Source: Oceanidesulfovibrio marinus | GTDB lineage: Bacteria; Desulfobacterota; Desulfovibrionia; Desulfovibrionales; Desulfovibrionaceae | Length of the DNA: 64,000 nt | Direction of reading: 5' to 3' | Assembly: GCF_013085545.1 (NCBI RefSeq) | Contig: NZ_CP039543.1 | Span: 1,798,001 to 1,862,000 of the forward strand | In this document: one piece after another, positions 42,144 through 50,766 of the stretch | How positions within the stretch are numbered: position 1 is the stretch's first letter | How the letters are laid out: the number at the start of each line of letters is the position of its first letter | Notes under the pieces: generated by a model | What the model was told of the DNA's origin: nothing | The model's database searches: none | Seen by the model: the letters and a program-made list of their open reading frames with translations, nothing else | Translations under genes and position numbers: made by a program

Positions 42144-44186
42144 TTAGGCGCGCTTCAGATCGACAGCCTGACCGGTCCACACCGCGGCACCAGTGCCCGG
42201 CTCGGAGCTGACTGTAAAGAGTGCGCTCACATTCTCACCCTTACCGCGGGTGTACTCATCGAAAGCGGTGTGTCCGAAGTTCTTCGGCATGGCGACAACG
42301 CCGTCCATGACACCTTCGAAGATGTTCACCTTGACCGTAACGGAACCGGCGTCGCTCGCCAGCGTGACCACGTCGTCCTGCCCCAACCCCTTGCTCTTGG
42401 CGGTGTTGGAGTTCATGTGGACGAAGAGGTAGTCGGAAGCGAGCTCGTCGTCGCGGATGGTCTTCAGGTTGAAGGGCGGGATACCGCAGGCAGCTGTTCC
42501 GTAATTGAGCTTCATCACGGGGCAGAGGGTGAGGTCGGCGGCCTCGACAACTGCGGCGGCTTTGGCCAGAGCGTCCGGGTCCACGCTGATGCCGTAGGCG
42601 GAGGCCGTAGAGTCGCTCACGTAGGTGGCGCCCTTGGTCAGGTCGCCCCAGTTGGCGCCCATGGCCTTGGCCTTGGCCTGGAGAACCTTCAGATACGAAT
42701 CAAAGCCAAGGTCCTTGCCGAGCTTCGCGGAGAGTCCGAGCAGGAAGTCACCCGGGTGCTTTGCTTCGACAAGCGTGGGGATGACGGGCATCGCCAGGGC
42801 GTAGAGAACCTTGCTGCAGCCGAACGGCGAGGCCACGTCGTCGATCATTTCAAAGGAGTGCGGTACCGGCAGGATGAGGTCGCTCACCAGGGCCGTCTCG
42901 GTCAGGTACGTGGAGAAGCAGACCTTGAAGGAGACGCCGTTGAAGGCTTCCTTGGCATTCACGGAACCGGGGAGCGCGTAGACCGGGTTGGCCTGATAGG
43001 TAATCAGCACCTCGGGGGCGTCGCCGCCCAGGAACCCGGCAACATAGCCGGCCGCGTCCTTGGCGAGCATGTCGCCGCGGCCCATGGCGCCCTTGACCAC
43101 GGTCTTGGGGTACGGAAGCGCGCGGAAGTTGCCCAGGAGCATGTTGCAGGCGATGCCTGCGGCCGCTGCGGCCGGGCTGCCGCCTTCGTTGCCTTCGGCG
43201 CCCACAACCACCAGGGGTTTCTTGGCGGAGGCAAGGCCCTTGGCGATTTCCTGCAGGGCGTCGGGCTTGACGCCGGCGACCTCGGCCACCTTTTCCGGCG
43301 TGTACTGCGCCGCCAGTGAGGCGAAGCCGGAAAGGCCGGGGGCGGAAGCGCCCTGCTTGATGAGCAGGTTGGCGATGCCGAGCGCGAGGGCTGCCTGCGC
43401 GCCGGGGCGCATGGGCACCCATTTGTCGGCGCCGGCTGCGGTGTTGGTCTGGAAAGCGCCGGCGTAGACCCAGGTGGAGGCAGGATCCTCACCATGGGGG
43501 CGCTTGCCGGCAAAGCCGCGGCGGTTGGCTATCACCGGGCCCCAGGACTCGAGCACATCCGCGCCGATGGCCAGCACGTAGTCGGCGTTGTCGAAGTCAT
43601 AGGCCGGCTGTCCGTCGCCGCCCATCTGGCCGTTGTACGCCTGGGCCTCGGGCTGCGCGGAGTCGGGCATGAAGCAGCAGTTCTCGGAGCCGAAGCCGGC
43701 GGCAAAGGCGGAGAGCACCTCGTTCATGGTGCCGTTCATGTCGCCGGAAATCACTCCGACGCCGCCGGTGGCGTTGCCCAGCTTCTCGGAGAGGATAGCT
43801 TCCGCCTCGTTCCAGGAGACGGCGACGTAGGTGCCGTCAGCGGACTTGCGCAACGGACGGCGCACCCGCGCCGGGCTGTAGAGGAGCTCGCCCTCGGCGG
43901 CTGCCAGGGAGCTGATCTTGCCGCCGGAAAGCGGAGAGTCGGGGTTGCCGACGGGGCGCACGGGACGGCCGTTGACAGTGCGCACCAGCATGCCGACGTT
44001 GGACGGACAGAGCTTGCTGACCGTGGGCTTATAGTCGTTCTTTCCCGGCATGTTCCGGGGAATCCACGACCAGTTCTGGGTCCAGATGGAAATATCGTCG
44101 GTGAGTTTCCAGGGGATGGGCGTAAGCGTGGTGCCCACAGCACCACCGACGATGAACTTAATGGCGTCTCTTCTATCGATTCCCAT
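42144..44186 (-). CDS. qrcB: menaquinone reductase molybdopterin-oxidoreductase-like subunit QrcB
   Basis: 680 residues. Starts MGIDRRDAIKFIVGG with a twin-arginine-like signal, then a fold related to molybdopterin oxidoreductases. The cysteine motif that binds [4Fe-4S] in the catalytic family is degraded: only one Cys remains in SKLCPSNVGM, in line with the known lack of molybdenum and this cluster in Qrc. It is thought to serve as a structural and electron-transfer subunit. ATG at 44186 follows AAGGG; a GTG three codons upstream is possible. It lies 15 bp after qrcA. Confidence 0.93.
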   Translation of the reverse strand: MGIDRRDAIKFIVGGAVGTTLTPIPWKLTDDISIWTQNWSWIPRNMPGKNDYKPTVSKLCPSNVGMLVRTVNGRPVRPVGNPDSPLSGGKISSLAAAEGELLYSPARVRRPLRKSADGTYVAVSWNEAEAILSEKLGNATGGVGVISGDMNGTMNEVLSAFAAGFGSENCCFMPDSAQPEAQAYNGQMGGDGQPAYDFDNADYVLAIGADVLESWGPVIANRRGFAGKRPHGEDPASTWVYAGAFQTNTAAGADKWVPMRPGAQAALALGIANLLIKQGASAPGLSGFASLAAQYTPEKVAEVAGVKPDALQEIAKGLASAKKPLVVVGAEGNEGGSPAAAAAGIACNMLLGNFRALPYPKTVVKGAMGRGDMLAKDAAGYVAGFLGGDAPEVLITYQANPVYALPGSVNAKEAFNGVSFKVCFSTYLTETALVSDLILPVPHSFEMIDDVASPFGCSKVLYALAMPVIPTLVEAKHPGDFLLGLSAKLGKDLGFDSYLKVLQAKAKAMGANWGDLTKGATYVSDSTASAYGISVDPDALAKAAAVVEAADLTLCPVMKLNYGTAACGIPPFNLKTIRDDELASDYLFVHMNSNTAKSKGLGQDDVVTLASDAGSVTVKVNIFEGVMDGVVAMPKNFGHTAFDEYTRGKGENVSALFTVSSEPGTGAAVWTGQAVDLKRA

Positions 44187-44201
44187 GGCTCGCACCCTTC
44201 C

Positions 44202-44846
44202 CTATTTATGGCAGCTGAAACAGGCCTGGGCCTTGGGGGACCCGGTCATTTCATAATGTTCGGGCAAGGTGTGGCACTTCTCACACTGCCACATCTTCAT
44301 GGTGTCCTTGCTGTAACCGGTGATGCGATCCTGCTTGAGCACTGGCGGGGTGTCCGTCTCCGCCACGTTGGGGTGGCATCCGCCAAACGAGCAGAGCTGC
44401 GCTTCGGTAAGGTCATGACACTGTCCGCAGTTGTCCATGCTGTGCGCAGCGTGTGAGAAGAAGACGTTGTCGGGCTGGTACTGATACACCTTCCAGTCGA
44501 CTTCTTTGTTCAGCTCCACATAGTCACGGACAAAGGAGACCTCGTCCTCGCTCCAGTCCATGGCTTCCATGTGACATTCGGCGCATTCTTGTGTCGTGGG
44601 CAAACCATGATACGAGCCGTCTTCACGATAGTAGTGACAGCTCGAACACTCCATTCCCACATTCTCGATGTGCACCTTGTGACTGAAGCTGATCGGTTGG
44701 GGCTCTTTTGAAAAGAGCGCGTCCGGAAAAACCCACCAGCCTACAACGAGAGCCAGAGCAAGGCCAAACAGAAACGGCACTGCCCCGACGATGGGATTTC
44801 TGGAGCTGGCTTCGGCATTCACCTGGCTTTGCTTGTGTGCCTCCAT
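44202..44846 (-). CDS. qrcA: menaquinone reductase multiheme cytochrome c subunit QrcA
   Basis: 214 residues. An N-terminal TM anchor (about 18-40) is followed by six c-type heme sites: CSSCH (67-71), CAECH (88-92), CGQCH (140-144), CSFGGCH (152-158, CX4CH), CEKCH (188-192) and CFSCH (209-213). The hexaheme content with one CX4CH site matches known QrcA, which accepts electrons from periplasmic cytochrome c3. ATG at 44846 follows GGAAGGG; an upstream extension is not supported. First gene of the operon; the upstream promoter abuts a Rex/CRP-like palindrome. Confidence 0.95.
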   Translation of the reverse strand: MEAHKQSQVNAEASSRNPIVGAVPFLFGLALALVVGWWVFPDALFSKEPQPISFSHKVHIENVGMECSSCHYYREDGSYHGLPTTQECAECHMEAMDWSEDEVSFVRDYVELNKEVDWKVYQYQPDNVFFSHAAHSMDNCGQCHDLTEAQLCSFGGCHPNVAETDTPPVLKQDRITGYSKDTMKMWQCEKCHTLPEHYEMTGSPKAQACFSCHK

Positions 44847-45208
44847 AACCCTTCCGCCTTTTGAGGTAATGTATGTAAGACTTGCGACTGACCCGCGCAC
44901 TACTTACCCTTGAGCATTCCAGAGTGTCAAGGTGAATTATTTCACGAACCCAGTGCACAGATCGCCGTCACAGGCCGTCGTTACTGATATTTGGCAGCAC
45001 ACACCTGTGACACATCGCTCGGCTGAAGAGCCCCTCCTCCCTGCCGTGTTGTCTAAAAAAATAGACTGCGCAAGCACATCAGGCGGCGGTTTGTCCCCTT
45101 TTCTCGGAATCCCCCCCTCACGGGATTCGGTATTGGCGTCCGCCCTATCTTCCTCCTTGGCGCCATCACGCGCCTCAATCCTCGCAACGGTTGTTACGTT
45201 CGTCTCAA
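44847..45208. promoter_or_regulatory. qrc upstream region and rfbC downstream region
   Basis: 362 bp between qrcA and the end of rfbC. The qrc-proximal part contains a TTGACA -35 (minus strand, 44925-44930) with a poor -10 (GTAAGT, 44902-44907) and the palindrome at 44932-44945. The rest (45000-45208) shows no gene, clear terminator or RNA gene. Confidence 0.55.
44932..44945. promoter_or_regulatory. Rex-like / CRP-FNR-like operator of qrc
   Basis: GTGAATTATTTCAC is a perfect inverted repeat (GTGAA, TTAT, TTCAC) that ends one base from the TTGACA of the qrc promoter. It is almost the same as the palindrome at 2142-2157 (GTGAATTACTTCAC). Binding just upstream of or over the -35 could mean repression by Rex or activation by a CRP/FNR protein. 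Confidence 0.55.
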
Positions 45209-45766
45209 TCAGGCCTTGACGTATTCGAACGGCGAATCGAACTCAGCCAGGGTGGGCAGCTCGCGATCCTTGGCCGAGAGCACCGGATCGTCCGCGGGCC
45301 AGTCAATGGCGAGGTCCGGGTCGTTCCAGATGATGCCCCCGTCCAGCTTGGGCGCATAGTAGTTGTCCACCTTATATTGGAACTCGGTGTCGGGTTCGAG
45401 CGTTACATAGCCGTGCGCAAAGCCGCGCGGCACGAGGAACTGGAGGAAGTTCTCGGCGGAGAGCGTGACTCCGACCCATTTTCCGTAGGTCGGCGAACCC
45501 TTGCGCAGGTCCACGGCCACATCGTAAACCGCGCCGCGCGTCACGCGTACGAGCTTGGCCTGGTCCGCGGGCGGCCGCTGGAAATGCAGACCGCGCAGCA
45601 CGTTCGAGGCGGATTTGGCGTGATTGTCCTGGATGAAGTCGTACTGGAGTCCGTAGGAGGTGAGGACTTCCTTATTATATGTTTCCAAGAAGAAGCCGCG
45701 CTCGTCCTGAAAGACCTTGGGTTCAAAAATGACGAGGTCGGGGATGTCCGTTTCGATAAGACGCAT
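45209..45766 (-). CDS. rfbC: dTDP-4-dehydrorhamnose 3,5-epimerase
   Basis: 185 residues, the usual length. RmlC family features: DERGFFLETYNKEVLTSYG, NHAKSASNVLRGLHFQRPP (with the catalytic His), VRVTRGAVYDVAVDLRKGSPTYG and the LVPRGFAHGYVTLEPD segment with the conserved Tyr region. It makes dTDP-4-dehydro-L-rhamnose for surface polysaccharide. The other rml genes are not adjacent here. It is leftward and upstream of the qrc region, separated by 362 bp. Confidence 0.93.
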   Translation of the reverse strand: MRLIETDIPDLVIFEPKVFQDERGFFLETYNKEVLTSYGLQYDFIQDNHAKSASNVLRGLHFQRPPADQAKLVRVTRGAVYDVAVDLRKGSPTYGKWVGVTLSAENFLQFLVPRGFAHGYVTLEPDTEFQYKVDNYYAPKLDGGIIWNDPDLAIDWPADDPVLSAKDRELPTLAEFDSPFEYVKA

Positions 45767-45859
45767 ATCGTTTATCCTTCGCGTTTTGGATAATTCGGTT
45801 AGCAGAATGTATTACCGGGTCCGTTCTGCAATACCCAAACCGCGGGCCGTTGAAAAGTG

Positions 45860-46819
45860 TTATGGCCCGGTTACGAGGATAAACGCCGCCCCCACGATTA
45901 TCAGGCTGATGACGCGCAACAGCTGGTTGTAGACCATCAGACGCAGCGCCAGGCGCGGCTTGAAGATGCCCGCGTAGTACGGGAATTGATGCCGGAAAGC
46001 GCGCATGGGCGAGGAAATGATGTTACCGACCAGCAGGGCGACAACGATCTGATTGACCGTCAACGAGCCGGCCTGCATGAGCGAACCGGCAGCGGCCAGC
46101 CCGGCCGTGAACTCCGCCGCCACATGGAAGACCACGATGGACATGGCAGCCGGCGGCAGGAAAGACAGCCCTTTCACGTACTCGGCCATGAATCCTTCGA
46201 GCATATCGAAGAGGCCGAGGTTTTTGGCGATATACACGGCGATGTAGATGGGTACGGTTATGGTCGCGATCTTCCATATCCGCTTTTTGAAACGCCGCCA
46301 GGCCTTGCGCATCGCGGACTTCCAGCTCCGCGCCCTGTCCTCCTCCAGTCGGCAGATCACGCAGCCCTCCGGCAGCGGCGGCAGCAGAATCCTGCCTAGA
46401 AGGATGGTGGCCGCCGTGCGCACCACGGCCGATGCGACGGTGAGTCCCACATAGATCACGGCGGCGCTGCCGATGAATGGCAGCGTGATGAAGAAGACCG
46501 TGGGCAGATGGAGGAAATACGTAGGCAGGCTGTTGAAAAGATTGGCGAGAACGAGCTCTTTTCTGGTCAGGTTGCCCTGATCGTAGTGCTCGGCCAGCAT
46601 GGAGTTGGCCGCTACGCCGGAAAAGAAGGCCATGGAAAAGCTCGCGCCGGTGATGTCCTTCATGTGGCCCATGCGTATCAGCGGTTGGGCAAGACGGGAC
46701 ATGGCGCGGGTCCAGTTGAGCGCCTCGATGACGTTGGCCACGAACAGGCCCAGGGAAACAAAGGCGAGCAGCCGGACCAGAGGCCAGCCGAGCCCGCTCC
46801 AGAGCGATCCTAAATCCAT
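45860..46819 (-). CDS. Gate (nucleoside-recognition) domain membrane protein
   Basis: 319 residues, several TM helices. Halves with ASFSMAFFSGVAANSMLAEHYDQG, NLFNSLPTYFLHLPTVFFI and the second SIVVFHVAAEFTAGLAAAGSL show the paired 'Gate' repeat of nucleoside-recognition/spore-maturation-like proteins. Their transport substrate is mostly unknown. A charged cytoplasmic loop (about 145-170) contains CVIC, two cysteines that are unusual. It is leftward, 93 bp upstream of rfbC and divergent from the gene at 47014. Confidence 0.82.
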   Translation of the reverse strand: MDLGSLWSGLGWPLVRLLAFVSLGLFVANVIEALNWTRAMSRLAQPLIRMGHMKDITGASFSMAFFSGVAANSMLAEHYDQGNLTRKELVLANLFNSLPTYFLHLPTVFFITLPFIGSAAVIYVGLTVASAVVRTAATILLGRILLPPLPEGCVICRLEEDRARSWKSAMRKAWRRFKKRIWKIATITVPIYIAVYIAKNLGLFDMLEGFMAEYVKGLSFLPPAAMSIVVFHVAAEFTAGLAAAGSLMQAGSLTVNQIVVALLVGNIISSPMRAFRHQFPYYAGIFKPRLALRLMVYNQLLRVISLIIVGAAFILVTGP

Positions 46820-47013
46820 GCGATCCTCGCGCGCCCACGGCGCATCATGCTATTCTTGCCCGGCGAAATACTTGGCCCGAGTCCTGGCGAGCCCCCGGAA
46901 AAGCTCGACACTCTACCCCAAGTCGTCCGCTCAATAAAGTGGCCCCGTTCCCCTTTGGTGCATTTCCCGGAATTCCGTTGACCGCGAATCGCCAGGGCTG
47001 ATATGATCAAGAT

Positions 47014-47580
47014 ATGTTTACAACTTTTTGTCGAACCCGCGTAGCGTGGCGCCCCCTCTCCGCTCCCTTTCTACGCACCTGCCGCGTGTTGCTGCTGCTG
47101 GTTTTCGCAGGGTTCATCACCCTGCCCGCCCGCGCCCAGGCGCCTGCCCCACTGCCGCAGGATATGCAGGCCCATCTGGCGCGGCACAAGGCGCTGCAAA
47201 CCGCCATGGACGAGGCGCGGAGCAGCCTGGAGTCGTACGCCGAGGCCGACCCGGCCGAACAGGGCGTGGTCAACTACTTCCTCATGCAGCTCGACCTCAT
47301 GGAAGCCCTGGCCCAAAATGCCTTTGATCTCAGCTTCTTGTACTATGATCGGGTTCTCGTCTCACAGAAGGCGGGCAACATTCTGGCCGGCTACCTTGGG
47401 CAGCGGCTCACCCTGCTGGCGGACGGATTGTTCGAGACCACGCGCTCCTTCCGCGAGCGGCTGGACGCCGTTCCCGCACTGCGCGCCATGCCTGCCATAG
47501 CTGGTGTGCTGCCTGCGGCCATAGAGTTCACCAACGCCACGGGCGTGCATGCCGAGGACATCCTCTCCCACGTCAAATAG
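47014..47580 (+). CDS. secreted hypothetical protein
   Basis: 188 residues. A signal segment (TCRVLLLLVFAGFITLPARA, cleavage near ARA-QA) is followed by an all-helical mature domain of about 145 residues rich in Leu/Ala with no cysteine. No family recognised; an alpha-helical periplasmic bundle is likely. ATG follows a weak site (GATCAAGAT). It converges on the TPR lipoprotein gene. Confidence 0.68.
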   Translation: MFTTFCRTRVAWRPLSAPFLRTCRVLLLLVFAGFITLPARAQAPAPLPQDMQAHLARHKALQTAMDEARSSLESYAEADPAEQGVVNYFLMQLDLMEALAQNAFDLSFLYYDRVLVSQKAGNILAGYLGQRLTLLADGLFETTRSFRERLDAVPALRAMPAIAGVLPAAIEFTNATGVHAEDILSHVK

Positions 47581-47742
47581 CCGGGAGCATGCCCAGCTTT
47601 CTGGACATTTGCCAAGCACAATCTACACAGAACAGCTCGTTATTCCAGGGAAAGAAGGCTTCGCGGTCCACGCGCGCAACCGAACGCCCGCCCGCAGCGG
47701 GGCAGCTTGTGAGGTCGCCGACCGGGTGGGGGCTCTCCGCGG

Positions 47743-48480
47743 CTAGTGGATGGACTCCGGAATGGAGATGGCCGGGTTCAGCGCCCTGGCGCGATCCGCA
47801 TCCTGGCTCGCCGCCGCGGCGTCACCCAGCTTGAGGTAGACGTAAGCCCGGTTCGCGTACGCTTCGGCATAGGAGCTGTCGAGCTTGATGGCGCGGGTGT
47901 AGCTGTCCACCGCCTCGTTCCAGCGAGACATCGCGCTCAGGGTGTTGCCCCTGTCGTAGTAGACGTGCGCGTCGTCCGGCTTCAGCGCCAGGTGGGCGTC
48001 GTACTCCTCCAAGGCTTCCTCGTAGCGGCCGAGCATGTGCAGGCTGGCCCCTTTCTTGAAGTGCGCACGGGGATGCTCCGGCTCCAGCACGAGGACGTTG
48101 TCGTACGAGGCCACGGCCCGTTCGTACTCGCCGGCGTTGAAGTGCTCGTTGCCGCGTTGGTACATGAAGATGACCGGGTCTTCGGCCGCCAGCCGGTCCA
48201 GCTGGCGCTCTTCGGCGTCGCCCACGTACGGCGTGTGCGGTTCCGGCAGCGGTTCCTGCTCGTGATAATCCACTGCGTCCGCAGGGTCTTCGCCGGCCAT
48301 GTTTTCCGAGAACTCGTGGAACATGTCCAGGTTGGGCAGGTGCACGTCCTTGCCTTCAAGCAGGGAGCAGCCGCCAAGCAGCACGAAAAGCAGGATGGGC
48401 AGAAGAAGAGCCGCAACGCGGCTCCCGAAGAATGACGACAATGTCGAGGATGGGGAGAGGGTAAGCTTCACAAGAACCAC
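47743..48480 (-). CDS. TPR-repeat lipoprotein (GTG start)
   Basis: 245 residues. A signal ending in LLGGC gives an acylated Cys, so the protein is anchored to a membrane from the periplasmic side. About four TPR motifs lie between residues 105 and 235 (for example HFKKGASLHMLGRYEEALEE and YANRAYVYLKLGDAAAASQD), forming a protein-binding superhelix. The GTG at 48480 is preceded by AGGGA at 6-7 bp; a GTG three codons downstream is less favoured. Function unknown; it may scaffold an envelope complex. Leftward, between the secreted protein gene and the ClpX-like gene. Confidence 0.83.
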   Translation of the reverse strand: MVLVKLTLSPSSTLSSFFGSRVAALLLPILLFVLLGGCSLLEGKDVHLPNLDMFHEFSENMAGEDPADAVDYHEQEPLPEPHTPYVGDAEERQLDRLAAEDPVIFMYQRGNEHFNAGEYERAVASYDNVLVLEPEHPRAHFKKGASLHMLGRYEEALEEYDAHLALKPDDAHVYYDRGNTLSAMSRWNEAVDSYTRAIKLDSSYAEAYANRAYVYLKLGDAAAASQDADRARALNPAISIPESIH

Positions 48481-48662
48481 CGGGCGTCCCTGACGGACAA
48501 CGCATTTCCGGACGTAAAAGGCAAAACGGGGTACACCGCATTCTTTCCTGTCATGGAAATCTTAAGCCACATAACCGATTACCTCGCGTTGCAACCTTTC
48601 CCCTTGCCCTCCTTTTATAACCCGGCCAGCCGGACAAGGTCAAACGGCAGCGCGCAATCAGC

Positions 48663-49772
48663 TTACTCTTCCCACGATTGCAGCGCAGCGTCCACCATCC
48701 CGGCATCTATTTCCAAAACCCGTGTGCCATTCTCGCCGTCTCGCAGGGCTCCGGAGTCAAAGGGGTCGAACTCCAGGTCCATAATCACCCGGCTGAACAC
48801 CTCGCGCAACGCACGCGCGCCAAGGCGCGTATTGTCGGCTGCCTGGCTCACAACCAGGTCCACGGCCTCGTCCGTTATCCGGAGGTCGATGTCCATAGTC
48901 TTGAAGTACGTCCGCGACTGGTTGAACGGCGAGTCCTTGGAATGGAGCAGGATGCGTTGCAGCGTCTCCCGGCCCAGGTCATCGAGCATGGCGATGGAGC
49001 CAAACCGCGAGAGAAACTGCGGCGCCATCCCATAGTAGAAGAGGTCCGACATCTTGAGATAGTCGCGCAGCGTGAAGAGGATGGTGGACTTCATGCCGCT
49101 CGTTTTGTCGTAGACGCGCACTTCCTTGAGCCGGCGCTCGTCCTCCTTGTTGTCCACACGGGCATAGACCTGATCGTAGAGCTCCTCGAAGGCGCCGCCG
49201 CAGACAAAGAGGATGTTGCGCGTATTGATGGGCAGCTTGGCGTATCGCTCTGCACCCTGTGCGTGCACCCGGGCCCGATAGAGAAAGCGCTCGCCCTCGA
49301 TGAAGGTCAGCAGCGCCTGCTGCAAGCGCATGCCGGTCACGTCCGACTTGCCTGCAATTTTGCCGGATATCTTGTCGATCTCATCCAGACAGACCGTGGC
49401 GTTCTCCATGAGGACCTGCACGTCCCTGGGCGCGCGCTTCTCCCCGAGCATGGCCGCGACGCGGTTCTCCAGGCTCCGGAACACGGCAAACGTGTCCACA
49501 TCGCCGGCCTCGTCCAGAAGGGTCCGTGCGTTCATGATCGTCATGGCGCGGAACTCGGCCAGTGACTCGTGCGCGGCGTAGAACTCCTCGATGGCCTGCA
49601 TGATCGTGGTCTTGCCGGTGCCGCTGTTGCCGATCATCAGGATGCGCGCGCCGCCGATGTGGTTGATGTGCTTGTATATGGCCACGGAGATGGCGCGCAG
49701 GGCCGCCTCCTGCCCGAGAACGCGAGCAGCCAGATGCTCGTAGATGTTGTTCGGCATCAGTGATGCGATCAT
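48663..49772 (-). CDS. ClpX-like AAA+ ATPase without zinc-binding domain
   Basis: 369 residues. The AAA+ core aligns by motif with ClpX: VLGQEAALRAISVAIYKH, Walker A GNSGTGKT (48-55), Walker B VCLDEIDK (127-134), sensor region NILFVCGGAFEELYDQVYAR, then FLSRFGSIAMLDDL and NTRLGARALREVFSRV for sensor 2. The N-terminal zinc-binding domain of ClpX is absent and no IGF ClpP-binding loop was spotted, so it may remodel proteins without ClpP. ATG at 49772 has AGGAGG about 12 bp upstream; a longer frame lacks a ribosome site. It lies behind the S24-repressor gene on the same strand, separated by a terminator. Confidence 0.85.
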   Translation of the reverse strand: MIASLMPNNIYEHLAARVLGQEAALRAISVAIYKHINHIGGARILMIGNSGTGKTTIMQAIEEFYAAHESLAEFRAMTIMNARTLLDEAGDVDTFAVFRSLENRVAAMLGEKRAPRDVQVLMENATVCLDEIDKISGKIAGKSDVTGMRLQQALLTFIEGERFLYRARVHAQGAERYAKLPINTRNILFVCGGAFEELYDQVYARVDNKEDERRLKEVRVYDKTSGMKSTILFTLRDYLKMSDLFYYGMAPQFLSRFGSIAMLDDLGRETLQRILLHSKDSPFNQSRTYFKTMDIDLRITDEAVDLVVSQAADNTRLGARALREVFSRVIMDLEFDPFDSGALRDGENGTRVLEIDAGMVDAALQSWEE

Positions 49773-49865
49773 GGTAGTCACAACCCTCCTGAATGGTTGG
49801 TGTAAACTACCACAGCAAAAAAGAGCAAGTCCGAAAACCAAATGCAGGGAATTGTAAAGACAAAC

Positions 49866-49897
49866 AAAAAAGCCGCGACGCCCGAAGACGCCGCGGC
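49866..49897 (-). terminator. terminator of the S24 repressor gene (UUCG loop)
   Basis: The minus-strand RNA has GCCGCG/CGCGGC arms extended inward, with two wobble pairs, to a UUCG tetraloop, followed by TTTTTTGTTTG. It lies 34-65 bp after the stop at 49931. Confidence 0.75.
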
Positions 49898-49930
49898 CAA
49901 CTCGTACACGCATACGAGTTACAATGCAGC

Positions 49931-50626
49931 CTAGAGATCCTGTATGACCCACACGGCGCGGCCCACGATGCGCTCCTGGGCCTTGTCCACATGAATCTCG
50001 GTCTCGGGGTGCGCCTGGTTCTCGGACCGCAGCACGATGCGCTCGCGGTCGGCGTCCAGGTACACGCGCTTGAGCAGCAGTCCCTCGTAGGGGACGAAGA
50101 CGCCGAAGATCTCGCCGGACACGACGTTCTTCTTGTTCTGGTCGATGCCCACATACGCGCCGCGGCGGATGTAGGGTTCCATGCTGGAGCCCTCCACTTT
50201 GACCACGAGGATGGAGCTGGGGGCCAGGGAGCGGGGCACGTTCAGCTTGCCGATGGCCTTGGGCTCGTAGCCGTCGTGGCCCTCGTTCTCGCTCTGCATG
50301 GAGTGGACATTGACCACGGTGCCTTTGCTTTCGGGCTCGGCGTAGTGGGCGGCCTCCTCGCGCAGGCTCAGCGCAGCCGGACCGTCGTAGGGCTGATAGC
50401 CCTCTTCGCTTTTCAGATACATTGGGCCCTGTCCGAGCTTCAGCCAGTCAGGATTGAGGCCATACTGTTCGAACAGCTTCAGATACCAGTCGGCCGGCAC
50501 CGAGTTGCGGCGCTTGGCGTCCGATATGCTCGACTGACGAATACCGAGAACTTCTGCAAGCTCGACTTGCGTCCGGGTATTTGTCGCCGATTTGATACGT
50601 TCAAATACTTGATCAAAAGAGGACAC
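49931..50626 (-). CDS. CI/LexA-like S24 family repressor
   Basis: 231 residues. The N-terminal HTH of the Bac_CI_repr type (TQVELAEVLGIRQSSISDAKRR) is joined by a linker (about 70-120) to an S24 peptidase-like domain with Ser148 (VEGSSMEP) and Lys186 (LLKRV), the Ser/Lys dyad used for self-cleavage. No typical Ala-Gly cleavage site was seen in the linker, so self-cleavage is uncertain. It should repress its divergent neighbour and itself. ATG follows AGGAG. No phage genes adjoin, so it may be a domesticated or stress-response repressor. Confidence 0.88.
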   Translation of the reverse strand: MSSFDQVFERIKSATNTRTQVELAEVLGIRQSSISDAKRRNSVPADWYLKLFEQYGLNPDWLKLGQGPMYLKSEEGYQPYDGPAALSLREEAAHYAEPESKGTVVNVHSMQSENEGHDGYEPKAIGKLNVPRSLAPSSILVVKVEGSSMEPYIRRGAYVGIDQNKKNVVSGEIFGVFVPYEGLLLKRVYLDADRERIVLRSENQAHPETEIHVDKAQERIVGRAVWVIQDL

Positions 50627-50766
50627 GTGGTAACTCCTATTTGTTTCCTTCGCGAAAAAAGTGAAACAGATTTTTATTTACGGATTAACTCTTGACCAAT
50701 ACATGCACCATCGATATGGTTACATAGAATGCTCATTTCCCTGTAATTAAAAAACCGCATACCGTT
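50627..50766. promoter_or_regulatory. overlapping divergent promoters with a candidate operator
   Basis: 140 bp, AT-rich. The rightward promoter reads TTGACC (50692-50697), 17 bp, TATGGT (50715-50720). The leftward promoter reads TTGGTC (minus strand, 50694-50699) and TAAAAA 17 bp on. The two -35 boxes overlap. A nested palindrome lies near the repressor start: TGTTTC (50642-50647) and GAAACA (50663-50668) around TTCGCGAA (50649-50656). It is the likely operator. Confidence 0.6.

Noticed and set aside
42057-43319. 420-codon rightward frame opposite qrcB
   Set aside because: Antisense to a conserved operon gene.
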